A stretch of 64,000 bases of DNA from Protonemura montana (Eukaryota; Arthropoda; Insecta; Plecoptera; Nemouridae). Below the pieces are notes generated by a model that saw only the letters and a list, made by a program, of their open reading frames with translations, searched no databases and had not been told where the DNA came from. Positions 25,910 through 37,484 of this stretch are shown here, one piece after another (the stretch's first letter is position 1; each line of letters begins with the position of its first letter). The translations under genes were made by a program, and so were the position numbers. The DNA lies in contig OX387606.1 of the NCBI GenBank assembly GCA_947568835.1, positions 23,983,111 through 24,047,110 of the forward strand, given 5' to 3'.

Positions 25910-27984
25910 TATATGCTGTTCATATTTTTTTTATTTTTTTTTATTGCGCTGTGCTTGTAATGTTCCTAAAAAGGTTTAACATTTTCGAAAATAAAAAATC
26001 TATTCAACAAATATGAACTGGATGAACTTTTGTCTCTACGGGGAGGAAAAAAGAGGGCGTTAGGTATCGTCCTCTGCTACCTTGTGTTGCCAGTTCGTTT
26101 GCTAAGCAGAAAGTTTAACATTAACGCTGGATCTCTGATTATACCTACGTACTCAATGATGTAAGTATGCATATAAAGAAGGTTCCTCATGATCTTTATG
26201 TCAGCCTCGTCTTCAGATATCGGGAAAGTGTTTTAATTCTGATGGAATGTTTATTTATTTTCAAAGAGAAAAGTGTTTGTAGTATAAAATTTAAGAAACA
26301 AATAGTATTTTTGCCTCTTACCAAAACTGGAATTTGTATATTCATTTTTTGTCAATTTCGTCATGTCTACTCACTTGTGGTCTATCCAAAATAACAAATC
26401 CGTGATCAGATGATCCAATTGCAAAACGACAGACATAATTCAGATTGCATACAATAAGTGTGTGTCCACAAAATGTAGCGTAGGCAGTGATGCTAGCGGC
26501 AAGTGGGATAGACAGGGGCAAGCGAGGCAGTCGTAGAACCGTCAATTTACCATAGAATACGAATAGGGAGCGTTGTTCAATAACAAGTAATACAAAAAAA
26601 CAGCGATTATAAAAACAGAACTTAGTCTTAGAGCTTTTACTGGAGGTGATTGTGTTGGTTTGACGTAGACCAGTACAGCAGCCGAGTATAAAATAATGTT
26701 TTTGAACCTAATTTCATTACCCTTATGTCAGATTGTTAGTGCTCAGTGCTTACTCTATAAGCATTACGTAATTTCTCAATAAAACTACATGTTTAGTTTT
26801 TTCTCCTTCAAGTATTCTGCCTTCTTCTTTCTCTTCGGTTCTACCTAACATATGCGCTTACAAATACCTGGATACCGCTGCATAAAATTTATACTAACCA
26901 ACTTTCGATATGACATAACCTTACTTTTGAATTCTTACCTTCAATTCACTTATCCGTAACTCTCAATGTGATTCACTGTTGGGCGCAAAGTTCAAACTGA
27001 TGATTAAAATAACACTACTTCTCAGGAAAAACTAGAGTTTAAGATTATTGCGATGAAACTACGTTTAGCCGACCGCAGCACCGTTTACCCACCCCCTTGA
27101 AGAATAACGATGGCGGCGGCAAATGTATTTTGACGGCTCGTGATCGAAGGTCAGTAGTCCTTGGTTCGATTCTTGGGAGTAAGTCATTCAAAGTGGCTAT
27201 TCGCACGGTTCTGGGTACTGCGATGCCGTGCACACTAAATGCTTTTGGCAGTATATTAGATTTTGACCAAAATTTTGACTAGGAATTTTGACGTTACTAC
27301 AAGAAATGTAAAAAAAAAACATTTGAATGCATTACCTATAGTAGGGGGTGGGACTTTTATGGTTGTTTGGAGACTGCAGTGTGAAAGATACAGCCTTTTT
27401 GTAACGCAATCACAACCGGCCCAACCGGGGCAGTTGGAAAAGAGACAATTTAAAAGTAAGCTCCGATAGTAAAACGGGCAGTTCATTTTTAAATGGATTT
27501 AAAGAAACGATAATTTTTTTCTAGCATTTTCCCCTTCCTTTGTTACCTTCAAGCCGGCTTGCAGACCGGCTTGCACAATAGTGCGGAAAGCAATTACCTT
27601 TTATAACACCATACATTTAAAATTAAACCCTAGATTTCAATATTATATTTACGTACGACGCCACAATGCGATCATGAAGCCATGATGAAACATGGGATCA
27701 AGATTTCCGTTTAACTTCAAGTTTGATCGAAGAATTATTTCTAGCGGAGCAAGAATCAGTGGTTGTAATTTGTTTCCAGTTTGAATTCTTGCACTTGATG
27801 ACAGTATGGCACGTGATGCGATGCTGGCCTGGCAATTGGTTAGTCTGTCAACCATGGGCATACCATGCCAGCTGGTAGATATCTAACCTTTGGTCGGTCT
27901 AGACGTCCAAGGTGGGGTGAGATACGGTAGTGGCAAGCGATAATTTTTGAATAATTGCGCTACGGGAAATTGTTCGAGAGGAAA
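25910..27984. other. Intergenic before alpha-arrestin 1
   Basis: No exon recognised. A short patch near 26060-26110 resembles the tandem element at 55.9 kb. Confidence 0.35.
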
Positions 27985-30900
27985 ATGGGATTAAAAGAAA
28001 TACAGATTGTGTTTGACAATCCGTGGAGCACATATTATTGTGGCCAACCCGTAACAGGAAGAGTATTGATCAATGTGGACACACCCAAGAAGATTCGTGG
28101 TTAGTGTGGGAGATGAATTGAAATCAGTGTCTCTAGAATGATCAATCACATCAACTTTATACTTAAAAATAAAACGTTGGTCAGAAAGAATTCGAAAGAT
28201 CGCTAATAGACACTTGCCATGCTTTTCTTGGTTTCATATTCATACCTTTTTTAATTAAAAGTAATTGACAACACCTTTAATACGTTTTAATATATTTTCA
28301 TAATTTAGCACAGAACCAATCGTGATTATACTCCTTTCATGAAGGTTTTCTATTTAGTTATTTCTGTTCCATTCTTCTCGTTCCTCCCGTTCTTTGACCA
28401 CTTCGTCGAGATAAGGTTTCAAATATCGCACGTCATCCTCGATCTTCGTCCACTCTTCCTTAGGCAAATGCACCTTCATCATGGACAGTTGTATGGCTCG
28501 AAGCTGTCGGAAATTTCGTTCATCCTTGATGTTTTGTGGCAGACGGCGTAATGCTTCCTTCACATCGTCGGTTTCGTTCAAGCAGTCGTTGTGGTACAAT
28601 CCATATTTGTTAAATCCAGACCAATTGTATACAAATCTCTTCAGGGCGGAAATTTCTTTACCTTTTGCCGGTGCCGGGCAGGGGCAGGTCGTCGCTGGGC
28701 AGGGAGCGTCGTTGGAGGCAGCTCGTTTCAAAGTAGCACTAGTGATCATTCTTGAAGCAGTCTTGAATGCAGCCATTTTCTCCTATTAACCAGACTTTTA
28801 CAAGCCGCTAAGCTTATAAGAACAGGACTTTGAACCACGAGCTTTTCACTCAAAAAAGCAGATGTCTTAATTCTTTCACTGCTCACTAAAATAACAGAGT
28901 TGGCAATTCCTCTCCACAATTACAGTGACTCTGGTTGTCACATTGACACAGCTTCCTATTATTTAAACTGCAGTTAAAACTTCTGAAGATAAAGGAAGCT
29001 CTGACCATGCATAGTTAAACTGCATTCCAAAACTCGCTAAATAAATTCTGAATTGACAACAATATCCTGAACTGGGAGTTCTGAAACCTACTATCACAGC
29101 AAAAATAGTTTACTATGTGTTACTAAACCTAATTTGTTCTGTATATTGTAGAGGAGCCTACTGAAGCCAGAAAATCCAGTACATTTTGGAACACAACCTA
29201 AATTAACTAAAGCTTCCAGCAAAATCTATTCCCTCCCTCTCCCCCCCCCCCCATTTCTCCTAATTTTTCCATTTATGACATTATCAAAACAGAAAATCCA
29301 TACTATTTCTCCCCTAAAATACGAATTGTTCAAATTGTATTTTGTTAAATTATGACTGGACCTGTCTACATCCTGTCTCCCTGTTCACCTCATGGCTCTT
29401 TTCCTTGGATGAGGTTCATTGGGTTTACGCTTTCACTTCCTCTTTGCAGGTATCATCATCAAATTTAAAGGCGAGGCGAACGTGAGCTTCTCGAGATCGT
29501 CGACAGAGCGCGACAGCGACGGGAAGTCGCATAATGTGACCACTACGTTCACGGGAAATGAGAGCTATTTCGAGAACAAGTACAACCTCGTTGGCGGAGC
29601 TAGTACGTTCCTTTAAAAGTTACATTACTTATCTTTTCGATACAATGCCATTGAAATTTTTTCATGGAATCAGAGCCAAAAATAGAGTAGTTTGACCTGC
29701 ATTCAACAGGTCAATCAAAAGCGATTAATTTTGATTTAAATTTTGTCCTTTGACGGCGCTCCAGGTTCTCAGCTTTTAGCGCCGAATATAAATTTTGAAG
29801 GAAAATGCTTCGAGCAGAACTGATATTTTCATGGTTAAATTATGTTTTGGACGATTTTCGTTTTTCGTTCTTTTTGTGAATAATAATTTAAAACTATTGC
29901 AAAATGGTTAAATTTAATTTTTTGTTTATAAGCAAAACTGTTCATAAACTCGTGGGATATATTCTACTTCCCGCTGAGACTCTGATGTCAAAAATACATA
30001 TCTTAATAACTTCGCACAGCAATTTGAAAAATGAGAAAATATTTTATTATTATCAACACTGTAACCGTCTCAAAAATTGATGCCCGAACGCGGACTCGGA
30101 CCCCGATCTCCACCTGTCGCGGGTGTTGCTCTAACCCATTGAGCTACTTGGACACATGATTTTTGAGACGATTTTAGTGTATTTGATGAGAATGACGGAT
30201 CTCCAAGGAGTAGAACCGTTGAGTGCAGGTTCTAGGTAGAGAAACAACGTCAATGTTACAGTCTCTGCGTGAAAGATGACTGCCTTACCGAGAAAAATGC
30301 AGAGTACCGGAACATCACGTTAAGTGGAGCCACTGTCTTATGAAATTTAATTTCGATATTTCTCGTAGGTTAACTCGCTTTTGTGACTTTTCATGCTCAA
30401 AAAATCTCCATCAATGTTTACCTCAACGATTGATAAACACGTAACGATATTAAGAAGATTTCCCTATTGTGTTTAATTGTTGCCAGGTGGTGAGCTCACG
30501 CTGCAACCGGGCGAGGCTTGTTACCCGTTCCAGACGTTCCTTCCTCCGAGTCTGCCGTCGTCGTTCGAGGGAGAGTTCGGTCACGTGCGGTACACGGTCA
30601 AGGTCACCATCGACCGACCTTGGAAGTTCGATCAGGAGGCGAAGGCGGCGTACACCGTAATATCTCCGCTCGACTTGAACTTACATCCGACAGCGAGGGT
30701 ACGATTCAGTCACAGGCGTGGCGTGTAAATGATGTTACATCTGTGCCAATAGGACACAATCTTTCCGAGAGGATTTTAGTGTGGATGAAATCTGATTTAA
30801 ATTGCAAATGCTTGCAATGCGCGGGGTATTTTATTATTAACAACACTATAACCGTCTCAAAACTTGATGTCCTAACTGGGACTCCAGCCCCGATCTCCAC

Positions 30901-32290
30901 CTGTCGCGGGTGTTGCTCCAACCCATTGAGCTACTTGGACACTGGCTTTTTGAGACAATTTTAGTGTATTTGATGAACACTTTTAGTTAAACACTGGAAT
31001 TACTAGAGTTTGACGTGATATAGAATCAGAGTGACTGTGAGTATTCACAGCCTCTTGGTGTAAGGTTACATCAAGTAGACATGAGTCTATAAACAATCAC
31101 GATAGCATCGCGAATCGAGTTGAAGTTGTCGAGATCACTAAAAGAGTGATCGTCGTGTTGTTTTGCAGGAACCGGTGAAACTGACGCAGGAGAAGTTCTT
31201 CTGCTGCTGCTGCTGTCGTTCCGGGCCGTTGACCCTGATCGTCTCGATACCACACAGCGGATACGTGTCCGGGCAGCAGATTCCCGTCACCGTGGAAGTG
31301 GATAACATCAGTCAACAAGTTGTCTCCGACGTAACCTGCACCCTTCGCAAGGTAATATACCGTTGGGTGACTTATTCCCACGTTCGGCTCCGTATTAAAG
31401 GGGCATTTACCATTCAAAATTATTTTTTACCATAGATTTGTAACTTTAGCATGAATTGAAATTGACCTATTTAAAAGAATTTTCTTAACCCTTGATAAAG
31501 TAACAGGTACAAGTTACAAAACGTCGGGAAATTTAGTTGTCCTTCACTTAGCATTCAAAACCCAGTTGAAATAGTTTTTGCTAAAACTGTTTTGTTAGTT
31601 AATCTACATCAATTCTTTAATGTCATGTGTCATCCTAACCTCACATTTCGCTCGTCGCAGAACCTGTCGTTCCACGCCAAGTCCCCGCACCGCGAGTCTA
31701 ACCACGACAAGGTCACGATCTCGACGATCTCGTTCGGCTCCGTCGGGAAGAACGGCTCTGAGACTTGGGCACAGCTGTTCGACGTTCCCCCCCTGCCCCC
31801 CTCCAACCTGGCCAACTGCAGCCTCATCGACCTTGACTACGAGCTCAAGGTCGAAGGGAAGGTCTCCGGGATGTGCCACCGCAACGTCGACCTCAAGATC
31901 CCGATCGTGTTGGGCACGATCCCGCTGCAGGAGTTTGCGCCGGCACCCGTTCCGGGAATGTTCCCTGCTCCAGGGACGTTGCCCTCGCCTGGAACGCAGC
32001 CTTCTCCGGGAATGCAGCCTTCTCCGGGAATGCAGCCTGGAGGGCATCCGGAGGGGTGGGCCATGCCGCCCGCTGTAGATCCGTCGCAGCCGGCTCAATA
32101 CCCTGGCTATCCACAGGGGGGCGGTTCCTTATATCCCTCCCTGCCTCCGCCTTCGTTCGCGCAGGCCACTGGAGAAGGGGGCAAGATGCACGAGGCAGGG
32201 GACAGTGAGTTCATGTCGGGAGACGACCGCTTCACTCCACGTTATCCCGTCTACAACTACGCCAACGCCTCCGCTCCGCCCCAAGAATAG
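27985..32290 (+). CDS. Alpha-arrestin (arrestin domain-containing protein) 1, five exons
   Basis: Alpha-arrestins are adaptors linking membrane cargo to ubiquitin ligases and endocytosis. Exons: 27985-28099, 29450-29602, 30487-30698, 31169-31351, 31661-32290; 1293 nt, 430 aa, phases consistent. Arrestin N domain: [75 protein letters not shown] domain: [49 protein letters not shown]. The Pro/Gly tail repeats P-SPGMQ-type units and ends near [10 protein letters not shown] see no exact PPxY ubiquitin-ligase motif. The start follows GAAA and opens at the family's usual N terminus. Intron 1 contains a nested gene on the other strand; intron 2 holds a tRNA-SINE and a half foldback MITE, and intron 3 a complete tRNA-SINE. 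Exon sizes and phases parallel the second alpha-arrestin. Confidence 0.92.
28354..28776 (-). CDS. UQCRB: Cytochrome b-c1 complex subunit 7 (UQCRB/QCR7 type), intronless, nested
   Basis: The 14-kDa matrix-side subunit of respiratory complex III. One uninterrupted 140-aa frame shows family motifs: [64 protein letters not shown]. The usual protein is about 110 aa. This one has a longer N terminus with a Cys/Pro/Ala segment ([15 protein letters not shown]) that I do not recognise from the family. It lies antisense inside intron 1 of alpha-arrestin 1. Lack of introns suggests a retrocopy, but the frame is intact and the conserved core well kept, so it may be functional. No poly(A) remnant is visible. 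Confidence 0.88.
   Translation of the reverse strand: MAAFKTASRMITSATLKRAASNDAPCPATTCPCPAPAKGKEISALKRFVYNWSGFNKYGLYHNDCLNETDDVKEALRRLPQNIKDERNFRQLRAIQLSMMKVHLPKEEWTKIEDDVRYLKPYLDEVVKEREEREEWNRNN
30041..30186 (-). repeat. tRNA-SINE with its 5' clamp arm
   Basis: The complete tRNA-like region lies between AACACTGTAACCGTCTC and GAGACGATTTTAGTGT. Intron 2 of alpha-arrestin 1. Confidence 0.85.
30217..30459. mobile_element. Foldback MITE, left half only
   Basis: Matches the first ~240 bp of the 423-bp element; the right arm is absent. It sits in the flank of the neighbouring SINE, whose uninterrupted counterpart is seen at about 63540. Confidence 0.8.
30783..30978 (-). repeat. tRNA-SINE, full length
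   Basis: Runs from GATGAAATCTGATTTAAATT (3' tail) through the tRNA region to the 5' clamp arm GAGACAATTTTAGTGT. Confidence 0.88.
31008..31060. repeat. Dispersed 50-bp repeat beside SINE
   Basis: CAGAGTGACTGTGAGTATTC and flanks recur inverted at 63540-63615, in both cases next to a tRNA-SINE 5' end. Confidence 0.6.
31484..31592 (+). repeat. Penelope-like dispersed repeat, partial
   Basis: AAGTAACAGGTACAAGTTAC, then AACGTCGGGAAATTTAG and CATTCAAAACCCAGTTGAAA. Confidence 0.6.
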
Positions 32291-33059
32291 TCGGGGGGCA
32301 ATGCAAATCCTTCGCTGACCTGTGCCTTTGCACCGCCGAGATGTAGGTGGCGACTCCTTGTGCTTGCGATGCTTTTTTGAAAAACCGTCCACCCTGATGA
32401 TATGAAGGAAATTGTCTCTCTCTTAGTTTTCATGGAGGATTGCTTTCTCGACTTGTGTTTGATAATGCTATATTTTGATTACCTAACCTTAAAGCATGCT
32501 AATTAGTAAAGCTTTTTTTCTATTTTAATTGAGATTTTTGGAAAAGTTGTTTTGGAATGGCGAGGTACTTTGAATCTCATTCAACGCATCAAGTTGACAT
32601 TTACCTGCCTCATATATTGAATAATGGTGAATTGAATAATGATAATTTAGACAGGTGTTCACTTGGTGCTTCACAGATTAGCTTTTGCATTGTGGAATTT
32701 TTATAAATTACGTGGAAGTATGTGTAATGGAATGTGCAAGCGGCCAAAGTAGGTTGATTGTTGAGTTTTCGCTCGAGGTGGTAAGCTGAATGTGATTGAG
32801 GTCGATCTGTGAAGGGCACAATTACCTTTATGCGCTGTTGGTGGGTTTTGTACCAACAACAACCGCCTAGTTTTTAGTTTAAATACACATTATTGTGTTA
32901 GCCTTAACCTGAAACCTACAAAACATGAGTTTTTTTAGTCACAAACTATTGCTTCGTGCAAACCCCGAGATTACCGAAGTTGTTTATTGGAACGCACAAT
33001 TTGTCTCCGGTCATTTGTTTACCTGGATGCGATTGTAGATAAATTACTCTAAGCTTTCG
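32291..33059. other. 3' UTR/flank of alpha-arrestin 1
   Basis: No repeat seen. The polyadenylation site is unclear; an AATAAA at 33186 falls inside the duplicated block. Confidence 0.35.
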
Positions 33060-33954
33060 ACTAAAGGCAGTTTTACTTGAGCTATTTGCATGGAAAGTGA
33101 GTTTTACCAAAAGATTTTTACTGTAAGATAAAATAGTGGCTGGCTATTGATTTTATTGTTCGTTTTACTCTTGTGTTTTTTGATGAATAAATATATTTGG
33201 GAATAGTAACTACTGGCGGAATGTATCCTGTAACAGATTGTAGTTTTATTACTATTAATCCAGAGTGGTTTAAGATTCTTTCCGTAGTCCGTCACTTTCT
33301 TTTACTGATGGAATCCGTAGTGAATTAAATCCGTGGTAGCCAGATACATCAAAACTAACCGAAACAAGACGCGAGTTTAAGCTGACAATGGAATAAAACT
33401 ATTTATAAAGTTCTACGGTACAAACATAGGACGCCACTCACTCCTTGGCAGAGGAACCAGGCTATGGAACAGCCTGCCATTCAATAAACTTGCCAAGATA
33501 GTAAAATTGTAAAATTTTACAACTTTAAATTTACAACTGAATTTACAACTGACTTGTTTATCACCACAGTGGGGTGATAAAACAATCTGAGAAATGGGAG
33601 GGTAATGTCATGGAGTGGACAGGTACTTTTCAGTAACACTTTACAAATTCTTTATGCCTTGAACAAGGGATGCTGCTTGCTATTCATACAGTCTTGGGCA
33701 ATGACCATCCCGTGGGTCGTAACTCTGCGTGCTTTAGAAATACAATCATAACTAAATCAGACCTACATTTAGCCATTGCAACCTGCACCCTTTAGCCAAG
33801 TATCTCTTGAGTTGGCAATGTGAACCCCGATTTGAGGGCTCGAAACTTTGTCCTGCTAAACCAAAAAACACTCTCTGCTCATCCTCGCTCGAGGACGGAA
33901 GTGTCTCATAAAAAATGTAAGTCTTTTAACTTACTTGGTGTAGTTTTAGAATTT
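33060..33954 (+). repeat. Left copy of ~0.9-kb duplicated block with LINE C-terminus
   Basis: Recurs at 35461-36388. Encodes GRHSLLGRGTRLWNSLPFNK, typical of the extreme C terminus of LINE polyproteins. Ends exactly where the GGTTA array begins. Confidence 0.8.
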
Positions 33955-35460
33955 TGGTTAGGTTAGGTTAGGTTAGGTTAGGTTAGGTTAGGTTAGGTAA
34001 GGTTAGGTTAGGTTTGGTTAGGTTAGGTTAGGTTAGTTTAGGTTTGGTTAGGTTAGGTTAGGTATGGTTAGGTTAGGTTAGGTTAGATTAGGTTAGGTTA
34101 GGTTAGGTTTGGTTAGGTTTGGTAAGGTTAGGTTAGGTATGGTTAGGTAAGATAAGGTGAGATTAGGTAATGTAAGGTTAAAAAAAAAAGTTAAAAAAAA
34201 TAAATAAAAAAAAATATAAAAAAATTTTGAATCTTTTAAAAACTGTTTAAAAAATTTTCTTTTTTTGCAAAATTTTCAAAAAAAAAAAAAAAAAATTTAA
34301 TTTAGTTAACAAAAAAATTAAAACCTTAAAAAATGTCAAATAAACTTTTTTTTTTAAATTAAAATAAAAATTCTAAAAAAGTGACATTGAGTTAGGTTAG
34401 GTTTGGTCAGGTTGGGTTAGGTTAGGTTAGGTTAGGTTAGGTTGGGTTGGGTTAGGTTAGGTTAGGTTAGGTTAGGTTAGGTTTGGTTAGGTTAGGTTAG
34501 GTTGGGTTGGGTTAGGTTAGGTTAGGTTTGGTTAGGTTAGGTTGGGTTGGGTTAGGTTATGTTTGGTTAGGTTAGGTTAGGGTAGGGTAGGTTAGGTTAG
34601 GTTAGGTTAGGTTAGGTTTGGTTAGGTTAGGTTAGATTAGGTATGGTTAGGTAAGATGAGGTGAGGTTAGGTAATGTAAGGTTAAAAAAAAAAGTTAAAA
34701 AAAAAAATCGAAAAAATTATAAAATTTTTTTGAATCTTGTAAAAACTGTTTAAAAAATTCCTTTTTTGCAAAATAAAAAAAAAAAAAAAATTTGAATTTA
34801 GTTAACAAAAAAATGAAAACCTAAAAAAAAGTTAAATAATTTTTTTTTGAATTAAAAAAAATTATTAAAAATGCTAAAAAAGTGACATTGAGTTCGGTTA
34901 GGTTAGGTTAGGTTAGGTTTGGTTTGGTTAGGTTAGGTTAGGTTGGGTTGGGTTAGGTTAGGTTAGGTTTGGTTAGGTTGGGTTGGGTTAGGTTATGTTT
35001 GGTTAGGTTAGGTTTGGTTAGGTTAGGTTAGGTTGGGTTGGGTTAGGTTAGGTTAGGTTAGGTTAGGTTTGGTTAGGTTAGGTTAGGTTGGGTTGGGTTA
35101 GGTTAGGTTAGGTTTGGTTAGGTTGGGTTGGGTTAGGTTATGTTTGGTTAGGTTAGGTTAGGTTAGGTTAGGTTAGGTTAGGTTAGGTTAGGTTTGGTTA
35201 GGTTAGGTTAGATTAGGTATGGTTAGGTAAGATGAGGTGAGGTTAGGTAATGTAAGGTTAAATAAAAAAGTTAAAAAAAAAAATCGAAAAAAATATAAAA
35301 TTTTTTTGAATCTTTTAAAAACTGTTTAAAATATACTTTTTTGCAAAATTTTCAAAAAAAAAAAAAAAAAATTTAATTTTGATAACAAAAAAATTAAAAC
35401 CTAAAAAAATGTCAAATAAACTTTTTTTTTTTTTAATTAAAAAAAAAATTATTAAAAATT
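33955..35460. repeat. Composite GGTTA (TTAGG-type) array with AT-rich spacers, three units
   Basis: Three higher-order units of about 430-570 bp. Each is a GGTTA array with GGTTT, GGTTG and GGTAT variants, then GGTTAGGTAATGTAAGGTTA, an A/T-homopolymer-rich spacer and GTGACATTGAGTT. TTAGG is the common arthropod telomere unit. Confidence 0.92.
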
Positions 35461-36388
35461 ACTAAAGGCAGTTTTACTTGAGCTTTTTGCATGGAAAGTG
35501 AGTTTTACCAAAAGATTTTTATTGTAAGATAAAATAGTGGCTGGCTATTGATTTTATTGTTTGTTTTACTCTTGTGTTTTTTGATGAAGAAATATATTTG
35601 GGAATAGTAACTACTGGCGGAATGTATCCTGTAACAGATTGTAGTTTTATTACTATTAATCCAGAGTGGTTCAAGATTCTTTCCGTAGTCCGTCCCTTTC
35701 TTTAACTGATGGAATCCATAGTGAATTAAATCCGTAGTAGCCAAATACATCAAAACTAACCGAAACAAGACGCGAGTTTAAGCTGACAATGGAATAAAAC
35801 TGTTTATAAAGTTCTACGGTACAAACATAGGACACCACTCACTGCTTGGCAGAGGAACCAGGCTATGATCAGCCTGCCATTCAATGAACTTGACAAACAT
35901 AGGACGCCATTCACTCCTTGGCAGAGGAACCAGGCTATGGAACAGCCTGCCATTCAATGAACTTGCCAAGATAGTAAAATTGTTAAATTTTACAATTTTA
36001 AATTTACAACTGAATTTACAACTGACTTGTTTATCACCACAGTGGGGTGATAAAACAATCTGAGAAATGGGAGGGCAATGTCATGGAGTGGACAGGTACT
36101 TTTCAGTAACACTTTACAAATTCTTTATGCCTTGAACAAGGGATGCTGCTTGCTATTCATAGTCTTGGGCAATGACAATCATAAATCAATCAGACCTACA
36201 TTTAGCCATTGCAACCTGCACCCTTTTGCCAAGTATCTCTTGAGTTGGCAATGTGAACCCCGATTTGAGGGCTCGAAACTTTGTCCTGCTAAACCAAAAA
36301 ACACTCTCTGCTCATCCTCGCTCGAGGACGGAAGTGTCTCATAAAAAATGTAAGTCTTTTGAACTTACTTGGTGTAGTTTTAGAATTT
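35461..36388 (+). repeat. Right copy of duplicated block
   Basis: Nearly identical to the left copy, plus a ~70-bp internal tandem duplication of the LINE C-terminal region near 35824-35960. Confidence 0.8.
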
Positions 36389-37484
36389 AGACTTTTAATA
36401 AACATCTCAGTTCACCAAATAATTTCTTATCACTTGAAGACTTTTTCATAAAGTCGATCGCCTACGAGCCTTCCGCACATCATGTCCACAGACTTCTAAA
36501 TTATACCTTCAGGAAATGGGGTCCAGATCCTTTGGTGGTGGCGGCACGATAACGCCACCCGACCCACAACAAGATTATGGAAGACAATGATTAAATTCCC
36601 TCAGCACACAAAGTGATCAATTGAATGATGATGTTGATGATTCTCTGGACAGAGACAGCCACTATTCAGGGGTTCGATAACTTTACGCTAGTGTGAAAAG
36701 TCTGTTGAAACGTGTTCCTAAATTTCCGAAAAAAAGTGCTCAGTGAAAGAGCGAGCGCTGGCTCGAGTCATAATTTTGTTTCCATTCGACGAGTAGTTCT
36801 CATTCTGCAAGCTTAAAAACTTAAAATCTTGGGGCTCGTTTAGGGTCATGTGTATTATGCATCCAAGCAAAGAGAAGAAATGTTTCTTCTCAAGATATTG
36901 CCATGCTGCATCTAAAAGTTGATAGGAAATTCAAAGTTCGATCAATTTTGAGGGGTTGTTTTTACATAGAGGTGGATTTCTGTGTGATCTAGGAGCCCCT
37001 GAAGGTTCAGATAATTCCTGAAGCTTAAACCTGTGTAAGCCTTTTATCGCACAGCATAATGCATGACTGAAGGCTGTCTAAACGGTGGTATTTGACTCCA
37101 ACCAGACTCCAACCCTAGAGCCAGTTAGCACGGCTCAGTTCCATAGATGGTCGTGCGAAAGGCTATTCGCACAGCTCTAAAGCAAAATATTGCACACAAC
37201 CACAATGGCGACCTGCGATGGCGTCGGGAATAATGACAGTTATTTTGTGATGATCATAAACCCAGAGTGGGCATAATTCCCACTTACAAAAGTTTATGAT
37301 AATTTAGAGTAATAAACAAAATTGTATGCGCTGTTTTCATGATTTCTCTATTAAAGTTTGTCAACAGGGAAAAGTGTATCTGCGGTATCTGTGTAGGGGA
37401 CTATAACCATAGAATATAGAATCTGTCCTAAGTTCAATGGTTTAGCATTGGGGCTGCAAATTTGAAAATAAATATTTACATGAA
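36389..37484. other. Intergenic, upstream of XPR1
   Basis: No element recognised; the XPR1 promoter presumably lies here. Confidence 0.35.

Noticed and set aside
31604-32098. Antisense open frame over alpha-arrestin exon 5
   Set aside because: A GC-rich shadow of the real coding exon.
33955-35460. Real chromosome end
   Set aside because: Conserved genes continue on both sides and the array is variant-rich, so it is interstitial.
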